Shown here in pieces: positions 29,589 through 39,001 of a stretch of DNA of 64,000 nt. The translations under genes were made by a program, and so were the position numbers. This DNA is from Shinella sumterensis. GTDB taxonomy: Bacteria > Pseudomonadota > Alphaproteobacteria > Rhizobiales > Rhizobiaceae. Location: contig NZ_MYFN02000005.1 in assembly GCF_004514425.2 (NCBI RefSeq), forward strand, positions 186,001 through 250,000, given 5' to 3'. Position 1 is the first letter of the stretch. Every line of letters begins with the position of its first letter. The notes under the pieces are model-generated. The model did no database searches and was not told where the DNA came from. It was given only the letters and a program-made list of their open reading frames with translations.

Positions 29589-29909
29589 TCAGGCGGCGCC
29601 GGAAATCCAGGACGACAGGGCCGTCTTCGGTGCGGCGCCGACCTTGATGTCGGCCACTTCGCCGCCCTTGAACATGGCGAGCGTCGGGATCGAGCGCACG
29701 CCGAACTGGGCGGCAAGCTCCGGGTTCTCGTCGATGTTGAGCTTGGCGACCTTCACCTTGCCGGCGAGTTCCGTCGAGATTTCTTCCAGCGCAGGCGCGA
29801 TCATCTTGCACGGGCCGCACCATTCGGCCCAGAAATCCACGACGACCGGCTCTGCGGACTTCAGCACTTCGGCTTCGAAATTGGACTGGTCGACTTTAAC
29901 GGTAGCCAT
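29589..29909 (-). CDS. trxA: Thioredoxin
   Basis: A 106-residue thioredoxin with the redox motif WCGPC near residues 30-34, the buried Asp (VVDFWAEWC), and the cis-proline (RSIPTLAMF). The start is the ATG ending at 29909, preceded by AAGGAGCAG; the longer frame upstream encodes no thioredoxin sequence. It reduces cytosolic disulphides. It lies 108 bases after addA on the same strand, a common linkage in Rhizobiaceae. Confidence 0.96.
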   Translation of the reverse strand: MATVKVDQSNFEAEVLKSAEPVVVDFWAEWCGPCKMIAPALEEISTELAGKVKVAKLNIDENPELAAQFGVRSIPTLAMFKGGEVADIKVGAAPKTALSSWISGAA

Positions 29910-30017
29910 AAGGGCTGCTCCTTGAATGGTGGGTGTTGCACAAGATGTGATGCCGCCGGGCTGCGTTTTCAAGCCCGTCAGGGCGCGCACCATGGGCGAA
30001 ACGTCCTGTCCCGTATC

Positions 30018-33000
30018 TCACTTTGCCGTGAGTTCGGCAAGGCTCGCCTCCATCAGCGCCGTCTCCAGCCAGAAGGTTTTCGCCGCCTCCGTATAGATCA
30101 GCCCGCAGCGGATCTCCCGGCCGGGATAGAGCGGTGCGAGGATTGCGCGGTAGATGGCGAGCTGCGCCCGGTGCTCGAACGGGATGGCGTCGACGGTATG
30201 AGGCGGCACGCGGTTCGTCTTGAAATCCACGATCTCGACCGCGCTCTCCGTCACCACCATGCGATCGATGCGGCCGGATACCGCAAACTCCCGGCTGCCC
30301 AGCATCAACGTGCCCATGATGGAGACTTCCGCGCGCGCCGCGGATGAGAAGACGGCGCGCAGGCTCTCGTCGTCGATGACGTGAAGCGCCGCCGCAATCA
30401 GCCCGGCCCGCGCGCTCTCCGGCCAATGGGCGGCCGCCCGCTCCAGATAGCGCCGCGCCGCCGCCGGCCGCTCGGCGGGGTCGAAGCCCGGCAGGACCTG
30501 CAGGAAGCGGTGCAGGATGCGCCCGCGCTCCAGCGCAAGCCCGGCGCCCGGCGGGCCGCCTTTGCCCTTGCCGAACAGGGCGGAGGGCACGAGCAGATCG
30601 GCCGCATCCGTCTCGATCACCGCCGCCGCACCCGAGGGGCTGAGCGGCCGCGGAAGGGATTTCTGCGGTGGAAGCGGTCTTGCAAGCGCCTCCGGAAGCG
30701 TGATCTGCGGCTTTTCCTCGGCGCTTGCCACCGTCACGTCGCCGATCGCCGCCGCGCCCGCCTCGCGCCAGGACAGCCCCTCCCAGCTTTCGCTGCGCGT
30801 CGAGAAGGTCGCCTCCACGCAACGCTGCGTATCGGCGGCGAGCGCCGTCGCGATCATCGTGTGCCAGGTGTCCTTGTTTTCCTGCCGCCCGCGATAGCCG
30901 CAGACGATCAGCCGGTCGGCCGCACGCGTCATCGCGACATAGAGCAGGCGGCGATATTCCTCCTCGGCGCTGTCCTTGATGCGCTCCGCATCCGCTTCCG
31001 TCAGCGTGTTGGCAAAGTCCTTGAGCGGCAGCCAGGCCGGCAGGCCGCCGACAAGATCCGTCGTCGAGAGAAAGCGCAGCTGCGGCATGTGGCTGTGGCT
31101 GAAGGGCTTGGCGCCGCCGTCCACGAGAAAGACGACTGGCGCCTCCAGCCCCTTGGCGGCATGCACGGTCATGATGCGGATCTCGCCGCGCGCCTTGTCC
31201 TGTTCGCGCTTGACCGTCGGCGCCTCCAGTTCCAGCGTGGAGACGAAGGCCTGCAGGCCGGGCAGGCCGTTGTCCTCCTGCTCCAGGGCGAAGGTCAGGA
31301 ACTCGTCGATGATCTCGCCCGCCTCGACGCCGAGCCGCGCGAGAAACGCCCGCCGCCCGCCGCCCGCGCCGAGGATGCGCGCATAGAAATCATGCACGGA
31401 TTGCGTGCCCGCATCGGCAATCAGCCGCTCCAGCCGCGCGACGATGGGCGCAAGGCGGTCGTCCGACGCGGCCACGCTGCAAAGATGCGCCCAGAGCGCC
31501 TCGTTCTCGCCGCGGCGGGCGGCAAGTTCGAACAGCGTCTCCTCGCTCAGGCCGAAGAGCGGACTTTTCAGGAGGGCGGCGAGCGACAGATCGTCCTGCG
31601 GCAGCACGGCGAAGCGGCCCAGCGCCATGAGGTCCTGCACGGCGATATGCTTTGTCAGCACCAGCCGGTCGGCGCCCGCCACCGGCAGGTCGTGGCGTTG
31701 TTTCAGCGTGCGTGTCAGCGCGTTCACGAAGGCGTCGCGCTTGCGCACCAGCACGATGATGTCGCCGGCCGCCATGGGCCGCGCCTTGCCCTTTTCCGTC
31801 ACCGTCTCATGGCCGATCCAGCCGGCAAGCGTATCGGCGATGCGCCGCGCCAGCACGTTGATCGGCGCTTCCTCGGCCACCGCGTCGAAGGGCGCGGTCC
31901 AGTCCTCCTCGTCGAGGCCGGGCGGCGCGGCGATCATGCTCCAGACATCGACGGCCCCCGGCTCGCGCCCGCGATTGGAGGCATGCACGATATCGCCGCC
32001 GTCGGGGGTGAGCCCGCGCGCATTGGCGGGATCGAGAAACACCTGGTCGACCGCCGAAAGCACGTCCCGCGTCGAGCGGAAGGACAGGAGCAGGCGGATC
32101 GGGCTGAAGGCGGTTTCGGCCACCTGGGTGCGCCGGGCGACCGCCCGGCCTTCCTCCGCAAACCGCTCGGGCCGTGCGCCCTGGAAGGAGTATATCGACT
32201 GTTTCTCGTCGCCCACGGCAAAGATCGTGCGGCCGGCGATGCGGGCCGTTTCGCCGGCGAAGAAATCGTCCGTCAGCGCTTTCACGATCTGCCACTGGCG
32301 CGGGCTGGTGTCCTGCGCCTCGTCGACGAGGATGTGGTCGATGCCCTGGTCGAGCTTGTAATGCACCCAGGCGCTCACCCGGTCGCGGGTCAGAAGCGTC
32401 GCCGTGCGGTCGATCAGGTCGTCGAAATCGAGCAGGCTGCGCGCCCGCTTCAGGTCTTCGTAGTCGCCGGTCAGCCGCTCGGCGATCACGAGCGCCGCCT
32501 TCGTCGCCTCATACATGCGAAAGCGCCGCAGGCGGTCGTCGCAGGCGATGACATGGGCCTGCGCGGACAGCAGGGCCGCCTCGAAATGCGGCGCGCTGTC
32601 GCGCACCTTCTTCGAGAGGAAGGATCGGTCGATGCTGCGCGGCGAGCCGGTCGCCGTGAAGAACAGATCGTGCAGCGCCGCCCGGCGCGCTTCGGCATCG
32701 GTGAGGCGCATCACGCCGCGCAGGCCGGCGGCCGAGGTCTTCACCGTCTCGCTGCCGAGGTTTTCCGCCGCCGAGAGATAGGCGTCCAGTACCGCCCCGT
32801 TCAGCCCGTCGAGCGGCCAGAAGGCGGCGAGGATGTCGTCAGCCGTTTCCTGCGGGCCAAGACTCGTTTCCCGGCGAAGGATCGTCTCGATGCCGCCGGC
32901 CGCGTCCGCCCGCTCGAGGAAATCGCGGATCGGCCTGCGGCTGGCGATGATGTCGGAGAGCAGCCGTTCCAGGCCGGTATCGTCGGCAATGTCGAGCACC

Positions 33001-33578
33001 GTGGCGAAGGCATCCGCCAGCGCCTGGTCGTCCTCGCTCGCCGTCGCCGTCAAGAGCGTGCGCCGCGCATCCGCCAGCAGCACGGCCGCCGCACGGTCGT
33101 CGAGCACGGAGAAGTGGCCGGCGACATTGGCCTCGAGCGGAAACTGGTGCAACAGCGCTTCACAGAAGGCGTGGATGGTCTGGATCTTCAAGCCGCCCGG
33201 CGTTTCGAGCGCGCGTGCAAAGAGCCGCCGCGCCTCCGCGAGCTTGAAGACGTCGGGCCGCGCGCCCTCGATGGCCGCCACCCGGTCGGACAGGTCCTCA
33301 TCCGAGAGCGTCGCCCATTCGGCCAGCCGCTCGAAGACGCGGTTCGACATTTCCGAGGCGGCGGCCTTGGTATAGGTCAGGCAGAGGATGGCGGATGGCC
33401 GGCAGCCGGCGAGCAGCAGCCGGATCACCCGCTGCGTCAGCACATGCGTCTTGCCCGAGCCGGCATTGGCCGAAACCCAGGCCGAGCGGGCGGGATCGGA
33501 CGCCATCGCCTGTTTCTGCGTGGTCCAGCTCAGCCAGGCGGCCGGCTCCGCCGATGCGGGACGGTCGTCTTCAAGCAT
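30018..33578 (-). CDS. addA: ATP-dependent helicase/nuclease AddA
   Basis: A 1186-residue UvrD-type helicase with a C-terminal RecB nuclease domain; with AddB it resects double-strand breaks up to Chi-like sites. Walker A is ANAGSGKT (residues 37-44), motif II is VDEAQDTS, motif VI lies in YVAMTRAADRLIVCGY, and the nuclease motif is VDFKTNR near residue 1100. The ATG ending at 33578 makes an 8-base overlap with addB (ATGCTTGA), so the two are translationally coupled; 24 extra upstream codons lie inside addB and lack similarity. Confidence 0.94.
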   Translation of the reverse strand: MLEDDRPASAEPAAWLSWTTQKQAMASDPARSAWVSANAGSGKTHVLTQRVIRLLLAGCRPSAILCLTYTKAAASEMSNRVFERLAEWATLSDEDLSDRVAAIEGARPDVFKLAEARRLFARALETPGGLKIQTIHAFCEALLHQFPLEANVAGHFSVLDDRAAAVLLADARRTLLTATASEDDQALADAFATVLDIADDTGLERLLSDIIASRRPIRDFLERADAAGGIETILRRETSLGPQETADDILAAFWPLDGLNGAVLDAYLSAAENLGSETVKTSAAGLRGVMRLTDAEARRAALHDLFFTATGSPRSIDRSFLSKKVRDSAPHFEAALLSAQAHVIACDDRLRRFRMYEATKAALVIAERLTGDYEDLKRARSLLDFDDLIDRTATLLTRDRVSAWVHYKLDQGIDHILVDEAQDTSPRQWQIVKALTDDFFAGETARIAGRTIFAVGDEKQSIYSFQGARPERFAEEGRAVARRTQVAETAFSPIRLLLSFRSTRDVLSAVDQVFLDPANARGLTPDGGDIVHASNRGREPGAVDVWSMIAAPPGLDEEDWTAPFDAVAEEAPINVLARRIADTLAGWIGHETVTEKGKARPMAAGDIIVLVRKRDAFVNALTRTLKQRHDLPVAGADRLVLTKHIAVQDLMALGRFAVLPQDDLSLAALLKSPLFGLSEETLFELAARRGENEALWAHLCSVAASDDRLAPIVARLERLIADAGTQSVHDFYARILGAGGGRRAFLARLGVEAGEIIDEFLTFALEQEDNGLPGLQAFVSTLELEAPTVKREQDKARGEIRIMTVHAAKGLEAPVVFLVDGGAKPFSHSHMPQLRFLSTTDLVGGLPAWLPLKDFANTLTEADAERIKDSAEEEYRRLLYVAMTRAADRLIVCGYRGRQENKDTWHTMIATALAADTQRCVEATFSTRSESWEGLSWREAGAAAIGDVTVASAEEKPQITLPEALARPLPPQKSLPRPLSPSGAAAVIETDAADLLVPSALFGKGKGGPPGAGLALERGRILHRFLQVLPGFDPAERPAAARRYLERAAAHWPESARAGLIAAALHVIDDESLRAVFSSAARAEVSIMGTLMLGSREFAVSGRIDRMVVTESAVEIVDFKTNRVPPHTVDAIPFEHRAQLAIYRAILAPLYPGREIRCGLIYTEAAKTFWLETALMEASLAELTAK

Positions 33579-36500
33579 CGTCGCTCTCCCCGCCGTTTTC
33601 GGCAGACGACCATTCGGCGACACGCGCCAGATGGTCGTATTCGCCGCCATAGTCGCGCTCCTGTTCTGGAATGAGCCGCGAGGCGAAGCCGAAGCGCCCT
33701 TCGATCAGCCCGGTCAGCAGCTTCTCCAGCTCCGCCAGCGCCTCCTCGCCAAGGTCGAACGCGGATTTCGGCGTCGTGCTGGCGGATTTCGCGTGTTCGT
33801 TGTTGACCTGCTCGACCTTGAAGCGCTCGCCGGGCTTCAGGCGCACATAGAGAAGATTAGCCGGGTCGCGGCGTCCCGGCCCGCGGAAGGCCCCGCGCCG
33901 CATCGCCGCCGCCTCCAGCGCCAGCTGCGGATCGAGCAGCGCGCGCGCCACCTTGAGCGAAGGCGTGCTGCCGGTCTTGTAGTCGAGAATGTCGGCGCTG
34001 CCGTCGGGCAGGATGTCGATGCGGTCGGCAATCCCGGTCAGCCTTATGTCGCCGACCGAGAGATCGAGCGACGCCGGCACCTCCGTCAGGCTCTCGCGCA
34101 CGCCGCCGGCCCGCTCGCCATGCCAGGCGACGAAGGCGCGGGCGACGGCGGCAAAGCGCGGCCGCCAGACGGCATCGATATGCGGCGGCAGCGCGACCGC
34201 GTCGAATTCCTCGTGCAGGATGCGGTCGATCAGGGTAAGCGGTTCGCCGGTCTTCTCCTCGCGCACGAACCGGTCGACGATGCGGTGATAGAGCGAACCG
34301 CGCTCGGCCGGCCCGGGGTCGAGGTTGAACGGCGCGATGGGGTCGAGCCGCAGGATATGCCGCGCATAGATCGCATAGGGGTCGCGGCGCAGCCGCCCGA
34401 CCTCGCTGAAGGAATATTTCTTCGGTTGCAGCCCGGCCGGCGGTTTGGGCGATGGGCGCGGCGCGTTCGGCACGCTCTGGCCCTGATCGATCCGCCCGGC
34501 CCAGTCGATCAGGTCGCGGCCGCGGCTGCGCAGGTCGTTCGCCAGCGAAGGACCGCCGACGGCGAGCAGCCGTTGCAGCCAGCGCGAGGCGACGGTCGGG
34601 GCGGTGCCGTTGCGCAAGGCCCGTGTGAGGATCAGCTTGCGCGTGCCCGCGGCCATCTGCAGGTCGTGGCCGAGCTGGCCGATGCGGCGCTCGGGCGGCT
34701 CCAGGCCGATCTCCACCTTCATGATGCGGGAGAGAAAGGCGTCGTTGGCCGCCTGGCCTGGCCAGGTGCCCTCGTTGAGCCCGCCGATGACCACGGTATC
34801 GACGCTCTGGAGGCGCGATTCGAGCGCGCCGAAGATGAAGACCCGCGGATGGCGCATCGAGCGCGGCTTGACGCTTTCGCTCGCCGCCAGCGCCTCGATG
34901 ATATCGCACCATTGCGGCCCGTCGGCCTCGATCTGCCCGTCGGTCTCCATCACGCTCTTGAGCAGGTTGGCGAGGCTGTCGCCCGCCTCGCCGGACCACA
35001 GCGCGGCCAGGTCGTTGCGCTCGTCGATGGCGACGGCCTCCAGCGCACGGCCGGTGCGCTCCGCCCAGTCCGAGACGGCAAGCCTGGAAGAGAAGCGCCG
35101 CCCCGTGCGGCTCTGCTGCACGAGCACACCGGCGAGCGGCTCCACCGCGTCTGCTACGCGCCTTGCAAGCGTGCGCGCCAGGGGAAGGGCGGTTTCCGGC
35201 AGCGCACTGCGCCAGCGCGGCGGGTGGCGATCCTCGGCCTGCCGCGCCAGCGCGGCGTCGAGCAAAGGCTCCAGCGTCGAGATGTCGATTTCCGCCGTGC
35301 CGCCGCGCAGGGCCGTCAGCTCCAGTGCCGTCACCGCGTCGCGCCGGTCGTCGGCGGAAAGTCCGAAGCGGGCAAGCGGATGTTTCAGCAGCGCCACGAG
35401 CGCCACGGGATCGCCGGGGCGCAGGGCCGCCTCGGCGAGCAGGCGCAGCAGCGTGCCCTGCGGGGTGGAAAGGAGCGGCGTGCCGGCGGAATCGTCCGCC
35501 TCGATGCCGAAACGGGCCAGCTCGGCGGCGACGCGCCGGCCGAGCTTGCGGTCCGGCGTGATCAGCGCGGCCTGCGCGTCCGGGCCGTCCTCCAGCGCAA
35601 GCCGCAGCGCGATGGCGATCGCCACGGCCTCCTCGCGTTCATTGGCCGCTTCCACCAGCGCGACGTCGCGGAAGGCATCGGCCACGCGCCCGGCATCCAG
35701 TGTCGAGCGCACGTCGCCCCAGCCCGCCGTCGCCTGCGTCGGCAGGAATGCACTGGAGAGGATCCGCGCGCGGTATTCCAACGTCTCCGGCGGCGTGCCC
35801 AGCGGCTCGACATCGTCGCGCGTGCAGCCCATGCGGGCGAGCAGGCGGTGGAGGCCGTATTGCGGATGGCTGCGCGAGGCCGCATCCGGCTTGCGCGTCG
35901 TGTCCGCGCCGCCGCCCTGGTGCCCGACGAGCAGCCAGTCGGTGTCGCTCATGAAGCGGTCGAGGCCGGGCAGGATGACGACGCCGTTCGGCAGCTTTGC
36001 CACTGCCGCGATCAGCCCTGCGGTGGCGGGAATCGAGCCCGTGGAGCCGGCGATGATCACGGGGCCTGCCGGCGGCGTGTGGCGATAGCGCTCCGTCTCG
36101 GCATGCAGCGTCGCGTTGCGGCGCAGTGAAGGGGAGGAGCGGCCGAGTTCTGCCAGCCGCGCCGGCCAGAAATCGCTGGCGATCTTCAGGAATTCGGCCG
36201 TCAGCTGCCACCACAGCGCATGGTTGGACGTATCGAGCGTATCGAGCGCCGTCCAGTCCAGCTCCTCCGTCTCCATCGCATCGATGATGTCGGCGAGATT
36301 GCGGGCAAGCCAGACGGCATCCGCCGGGCTGGCCGGGGCGACGAGCGGGCTTTCGGCATGCACCGCGGTCACGGCGGCAGGCAGCTGGTTGCGCCAGGCC
36401 AGCACGAGGCGGGCGAGTTCCAGAAGCCGCGTCGGGCCGGAGAGCGGCTCGGCCATGTCGAGCAATGCCGGCGCCACCTCGTCGAAGAAACCGCTGTCGT

Positions 36501-36759
36501 CCTCGGTCTCGCCCAGCGCCCGGATGGTGGGCAGGATGGCCGAGCGGCCGCCGAACAGGTCGACGAATTCCGAGCGCAGCACGCGCGCGGAGCGGCGGGT
36601 CGGCACATAGATGGTGACATCCGCCAAGGCCAGCGGATCGGCGGGATCGTAGGTGAAGCCGGGCACGAGCCGCCCGTCGACAAGCGCTTCGGCGACCGTC
36701 TTCAGGAAGGGCAGGCTCGCCGGGATCGTGTAGATCCGGCCGCCCGGCGCGCCGCTCAT
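33571..36759 (-). CDS. addB: ATP-dependent nuclease subunit AddB
   Basis: A 1062-residue AddB of the alphaproteobacterial type: an inactivated helicase-like N-terminus (opening RIYTIPASLPFLKTVAEAL) and a C-terminal PD-(D/E)XK nuclease with ILDYKTGSTPS near residue 917. No four-cysteine iron-sulphur staple like that of Bacillus AddB is visible around the nuclease motif. It overlaps the upstream nucleotidyltransferase gene by 4 bases and addA by 8, so it sits inside a compact transcription unit. Confidence 0.92.
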   Translation of the reverse strand: MSGAPGGRIYTIPASLPFLKTVAEALVDGRLVPGFTYDPADPLALADVTIYVPTRRSARVLRSEFVDLFGGRSAILPTIRALGETEDDSGFFDEVAPALLDMAEPLSGPTRLLELARLVLAWRNQLPAAVTAVHAESPLVAPASPADAVWLARNLADIIDAMETEELDWTALDTLDTSNHALWWQLTAEFLKIASDFWPARLAELGRSSPSLRRNATLHAETERYRHTPPAGPVIIAGSTGSIPATAGLIAAVAKLPNGVVILPGLDRFMSDTDWLLVGHQGGGADTTRKPDAASRSHPQYGLHRLLARMGCTRDDVEPLGTPPETLEYRARILSSAFLPTQATAGWGDVRSTLDAGRVADAFRDVALVEAANEREEAVAIAIALRLALEDGPDAQAALITPDRKLGRRVAAELARFGIEADDSAGTPLLSTPQGTLLRLLAEAALRPGDPVALVALLKHPLARFGLSADDRRDAVTALELTALRGGTAEIDISTLEPLLDAALARQAEDRHPPRWRSALPETALPLARTLARRVADAVEPLAGVLVQQSRTGRRFSSRLAVSDWAERTGRALEAVAIDERNDLAALWSGEAGDSLANLLKSVMETDGQIEADGPQWCDIIEALAASESVKPRSMRHPRVFIFGALESRLQSVDTVVIGGLNEGTWPGQAANDAFLSRIMKVEIGLEPPERRIGQLGHDLQMAAGTRKLILTRALRNGTAPTVASRWLQRLLAVGGPSLANDLRSRGRDLIDWAGRIDQGQSVPNAPRPSPKPPAGLQPKKYSFSEVGRLRRDPYAIYARHILRLDPIAPFNLDPGPAERGSLYHRIVDRFVREEKTGEPLTLIDRILHEEFDAVALPPHIDAVWRPRFAAVARAFVAWHGERAGGVRESLTEVPASLDLSVGDIRLTGIADRIDILPDGSADILDYKTGSTPSLKVARALLDPQLALEAAAMRRGAFRGPGRRDPANLLYVRLKPGERFKVEQVNNEHAKSASTTPKSAFDLGEEALAELEKLLTGLIEGRFGFASRLIPEQERDYGGEYDHLARVAEWSSAENGGESDDA

Positions 36760-37490
36760 GCCGCCGCCTCGCCGAACGAGGCGATCACGGCCTCCGCCGC
36801 GCCGACCGCCTCGGGCGTGCCGACGGTGATCCAGTGCCCGTCGAGCAGCATGCCGTGAAGCCGCCCCTTTTCGATGGCCCGGTCGAAATAGATGTTGAGG
36901 TTGAAGGCGTCGTCGGGCGCGTCGTCGAGCAGGCCCGGCATCAGCACCAGGGCACCGGCATAGACGACCGGCGTGCCGAAGCCTTCACGATAGCGGGTGA
37001 GGCGTCCGGCATCGTCGAGCGAAAAATCGATCTTGCCGTTATGGCCTGTCGTATCCTCCAGCCGCACGCAGAGCATCAGCATGTCCATGGCGTCAGGGTC
37101 GAACCGTTCGGCAAGCCGCTGGAGATTGGTTGTTTCGCCGGCTTTTTCGCCGATCCAGAAGAGATCCGCGTTCATCACCATGACCGGCCCGCGCCCGAGC
37201 AGCTTCAGGCCCCTGGCCAGCCCGCCGCCGGAATTCATCAGCCGCTCCGTCTCGTCGGAGAGAAGGATTTCCGGAACCGCGCGGCGGGCGAGATGCGCAC
37301 GCATCTGCTCGGCGAAGTGATGCACGTTGACGACGGCGCGCGTGATGCCCGCTGCGGCCAGCGCATCGAGCCCGTAGTCGATCATCGGTTTTCCGGCGAT
37401 CGGCACCAGGGGCTTCGGCATCGTGTCGGTGATGGGCCGCAGGCGCGTTCCAAGGCCGGCGGCCAGCACCATGGCGTCTTCGATCTTCAT
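36756..37490 (-). CDS. Nucleotidyltransferase, MurU-like (N-acetylmuramate-1-phosphate uridylyltransferase)
   Basis: A 244-residue sugar-1-phosphate nucleotidyltransferase. The NTP-binding signature is AAGLGTRLRPIT (residues 11-22), then MPKPLVPIAGKPMIDY. The metal-binding Asp is in VMNADLFW, and the second Asp is in the NLNIYFDRA block. In Pseudomonas MurU works with the kinase AmgK to return MurNAc to UDP-MurNAc, bypassing fosfomycin-sensitive MurA. Here an AmgK-like kinase is the C-terminal half of the adjacent TsaE fusion, 13 bases upstream. This supports the MurU role, though other sugar-1-phosphates are possible. Confidence 0.78.
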   Translation of the reverse strand: MKIEDAMVLAAGLGTRLRPITDTMPKPLVPIAGKPMIDYGLDALAAAGITRAVVNVHHFAEQMRAHLARRAVPEILLSDETERLMNSGGGLARGLKLLGRGPVMVMNADLFWIGEKAGETTNLQRLAERFDPDAMDMLMLCVRLEDTTGHNGKIDFSLDDAGRLTRYREGFGTPVVYAGALVLMPGLLDDAPDDAFNLNIYFDRAIEKGRLHGMLLDGHWITVGTPEAVGAAEAVIASFGEAAA

Positions 37491-37503
37491 CGCTATCCCG
37501 CGC

Positions 37504-39000
37504 TTATGATTCGGTCGCGAGGATTCCAGCCTTTTCGCACCAGTCGCGCAAGGGGGCGAGGTCGGGATGGGAAAGCGCGCGCGTGAGATTGCGGAAGGTG
37601 CGCGGCATGTGGCGCATATAGGCCGGCTTGCCGTCGCGCTGCATCAGCCGCACCCACAGGCCGATGAGCTTGCAGTTGCGCTGCGCGGCCATGACGTGCC
37701 AGTCGCGCAGGAAGCGCGCCCGGTCGAAGCCGCCCTCAGCCGCGCGCAGCGAAAGGTAGTGGTCGAGCACGCCCTGCGCGACCGCGTCGGGCATGTCGAC
37801 GCGGGCATCCTGCACCAGCGAGGCGACGTCGTAGGCCGAAGGACCGATCATCGCGTCCTGGAAGTCGATGATGCCGACCCGGTCGGTGCCCGCGGCATCC
37901 GGCCGCCAGATGATGTTGGGCGAGTGGAAGTCGCGCAGCAGCAGATTGTGCTCCGCCGCGCCAAGGCTTTCGATCAGCCCGTCCCAGATGGCGATATAGT
38001 CGCGGCGCTCGGCGTCGCTTGCCGGCGTGCCGCGCGTGAAGGGAAGGTACCAGTCGGTGAGCAGGCTCACCTCGATCTGCATGGCGTCCCGGTCGAAATC
38101 CGGCACGCGGTGGATGATACCGTCGGTCACCGGCAGGTCGCGCTCGAAAGCCTGTCCGTGCAGATGCGCAAGGCAGGCGGCGCTTTCGCGGTAGCGCTCG
38201 GCGATCGGCGCGCCGCCGGCGTCGAGTATGCCGTCGCTGCCGAGGTCCTCGATCAGGAGAATGCCCTGCGCGATATCCATGGCATGGATTGCCGGCGCGC
38301 GCAGGCCGCGCGAAACGAGATAGCGGCCCACCGCGACGAACGGCTTCACGTCCTCGGCGATATGGGCGATCTGCTGGTAATACTTGCCCTGCGCGAGGAT
38401 CGGCCCGGGCAGGTGCGCGGGCGAATCCATCAGCACGAAGCGGCTCGCGCCGGTATGGATATGTTCGTAGGCGCGCGTGGAGGCGTCGCCCGTCAGGTGG
38501 CGGCGCGTGGCGTTTCTGTAGCCGGCTTCGTCAAGAAAGGCGCGGATCGCGAGCGACCGGCGGATGCGGGCGAGCGCCGGTGCCGGGCCGTCGATGAAGA
38601 CGCGCCGGCCATCGCCCTCATGCACGAAAGTCAGGCTTATGCCATCGGCGGGCAGCGCGCCGTCCGCCTTTTCCGGCCATTCCACCAGGCAGATGCCATC
38701 CGACAGCGCCTCGTCGAAGCCCAGTTCGTCGATCTCGGCGGCATCGGCGATGCGGTAGAGGTCGAAATGCGCGACGGGAATGCGCAGGTCATAGGTCTGG
38801 ACGAGCGTGAAGGTCGGGCTCGGCACTTCGAGAAAAGCGTCATCGGCGATGGCGCGGATCAGGGCGCGGGAGAAGGTGGATTTTCCGGCACCCAGATCGC
38901 CCGATAGCGCGACATAGTCGCCGCGCTTCAGTGCCAGCGCCATGTCCTCGCCGAAGCGGATGGTTGCGGCTTCATCGGCAAGGACGATGTCGAGCGCCAT
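37504..39000 (-). CDS. tsaE: TsaE (tRNA t6A ATPase subunit) fused to an AmgK-like aminoglycoside phosphotransferase-family kinase
   Basis: A 498-residue two-domain protein. Residues 1-150 are TsaE: Walker A SGDLGAGKST near 33-42, PSPTFTLVQTY, and DLYRIADAAEIDELG. TsaE is the ATPase of the complex that adds threonylcarbamoyl to A37 of tRNAs. Residues 160-498 form an APH/choline-kinase fold: the Brenner motif LLRDFHSPNIIW near 348 and IIDFQDAMIG near 372 (metal Asp). The latter resembles AmgK, the MurNAc/GlcNAc anomeric kinase. Fusions of this type are known in Rhizobiales. It starts one base after the divL stop (TAGCATG). Confidence 0.88.
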   Translation of the reverse strand: MALDIVLADEAATIRFGEDMALALKRGDYVALSGDLGAGKSTFSRALIRAIADDAFLEVPSPTFTLVQTYDLRIPVAHFDLYRIADAAEIDELGFDEALSDGICLVEWPEKADGALPADGISLTFVHEGDGRRVFIDGPAPALARIRRSLAIRAFLDEAGYRNATRRHLTGDASTRAYEHIHTGASRFVLMDSPAHLPGPILAQGKYYQQIAHIAEDVKPFVAVGRYLVSRGLRAPAIHAMDIAQGILLIEDLGSDGILDAGGAPIAERYRESAACLAHLHGQAFERDLPVTDGIIHRVPDFDRDAMQIEVSLLTDWYLPFTRGTPASDAERRDYIAIWDGLIESLGAAEHNLLLRDFHSPNIIWRPDAAGTDRVGIIDFQDAMIGPSAYDVASLVQDARVDMPDAVAQGVLDHYLSLRAAEGGFDRARFLRDWHVMAAQRNCKLIGLWVRLMQRDGKPAYMRHMPRTFRNLTRALSHPDLAPLRDWCEKAGILATES

Positions 39001-39001
39001 G

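Noticed and set aside
30381-33674. A plus-strand open frame of about 1100 codons opposite addA.
   Set aside because: AddA has all helicase and nuclease motifs; the opposite frame is Arg/Gly/His-rich and shows none.
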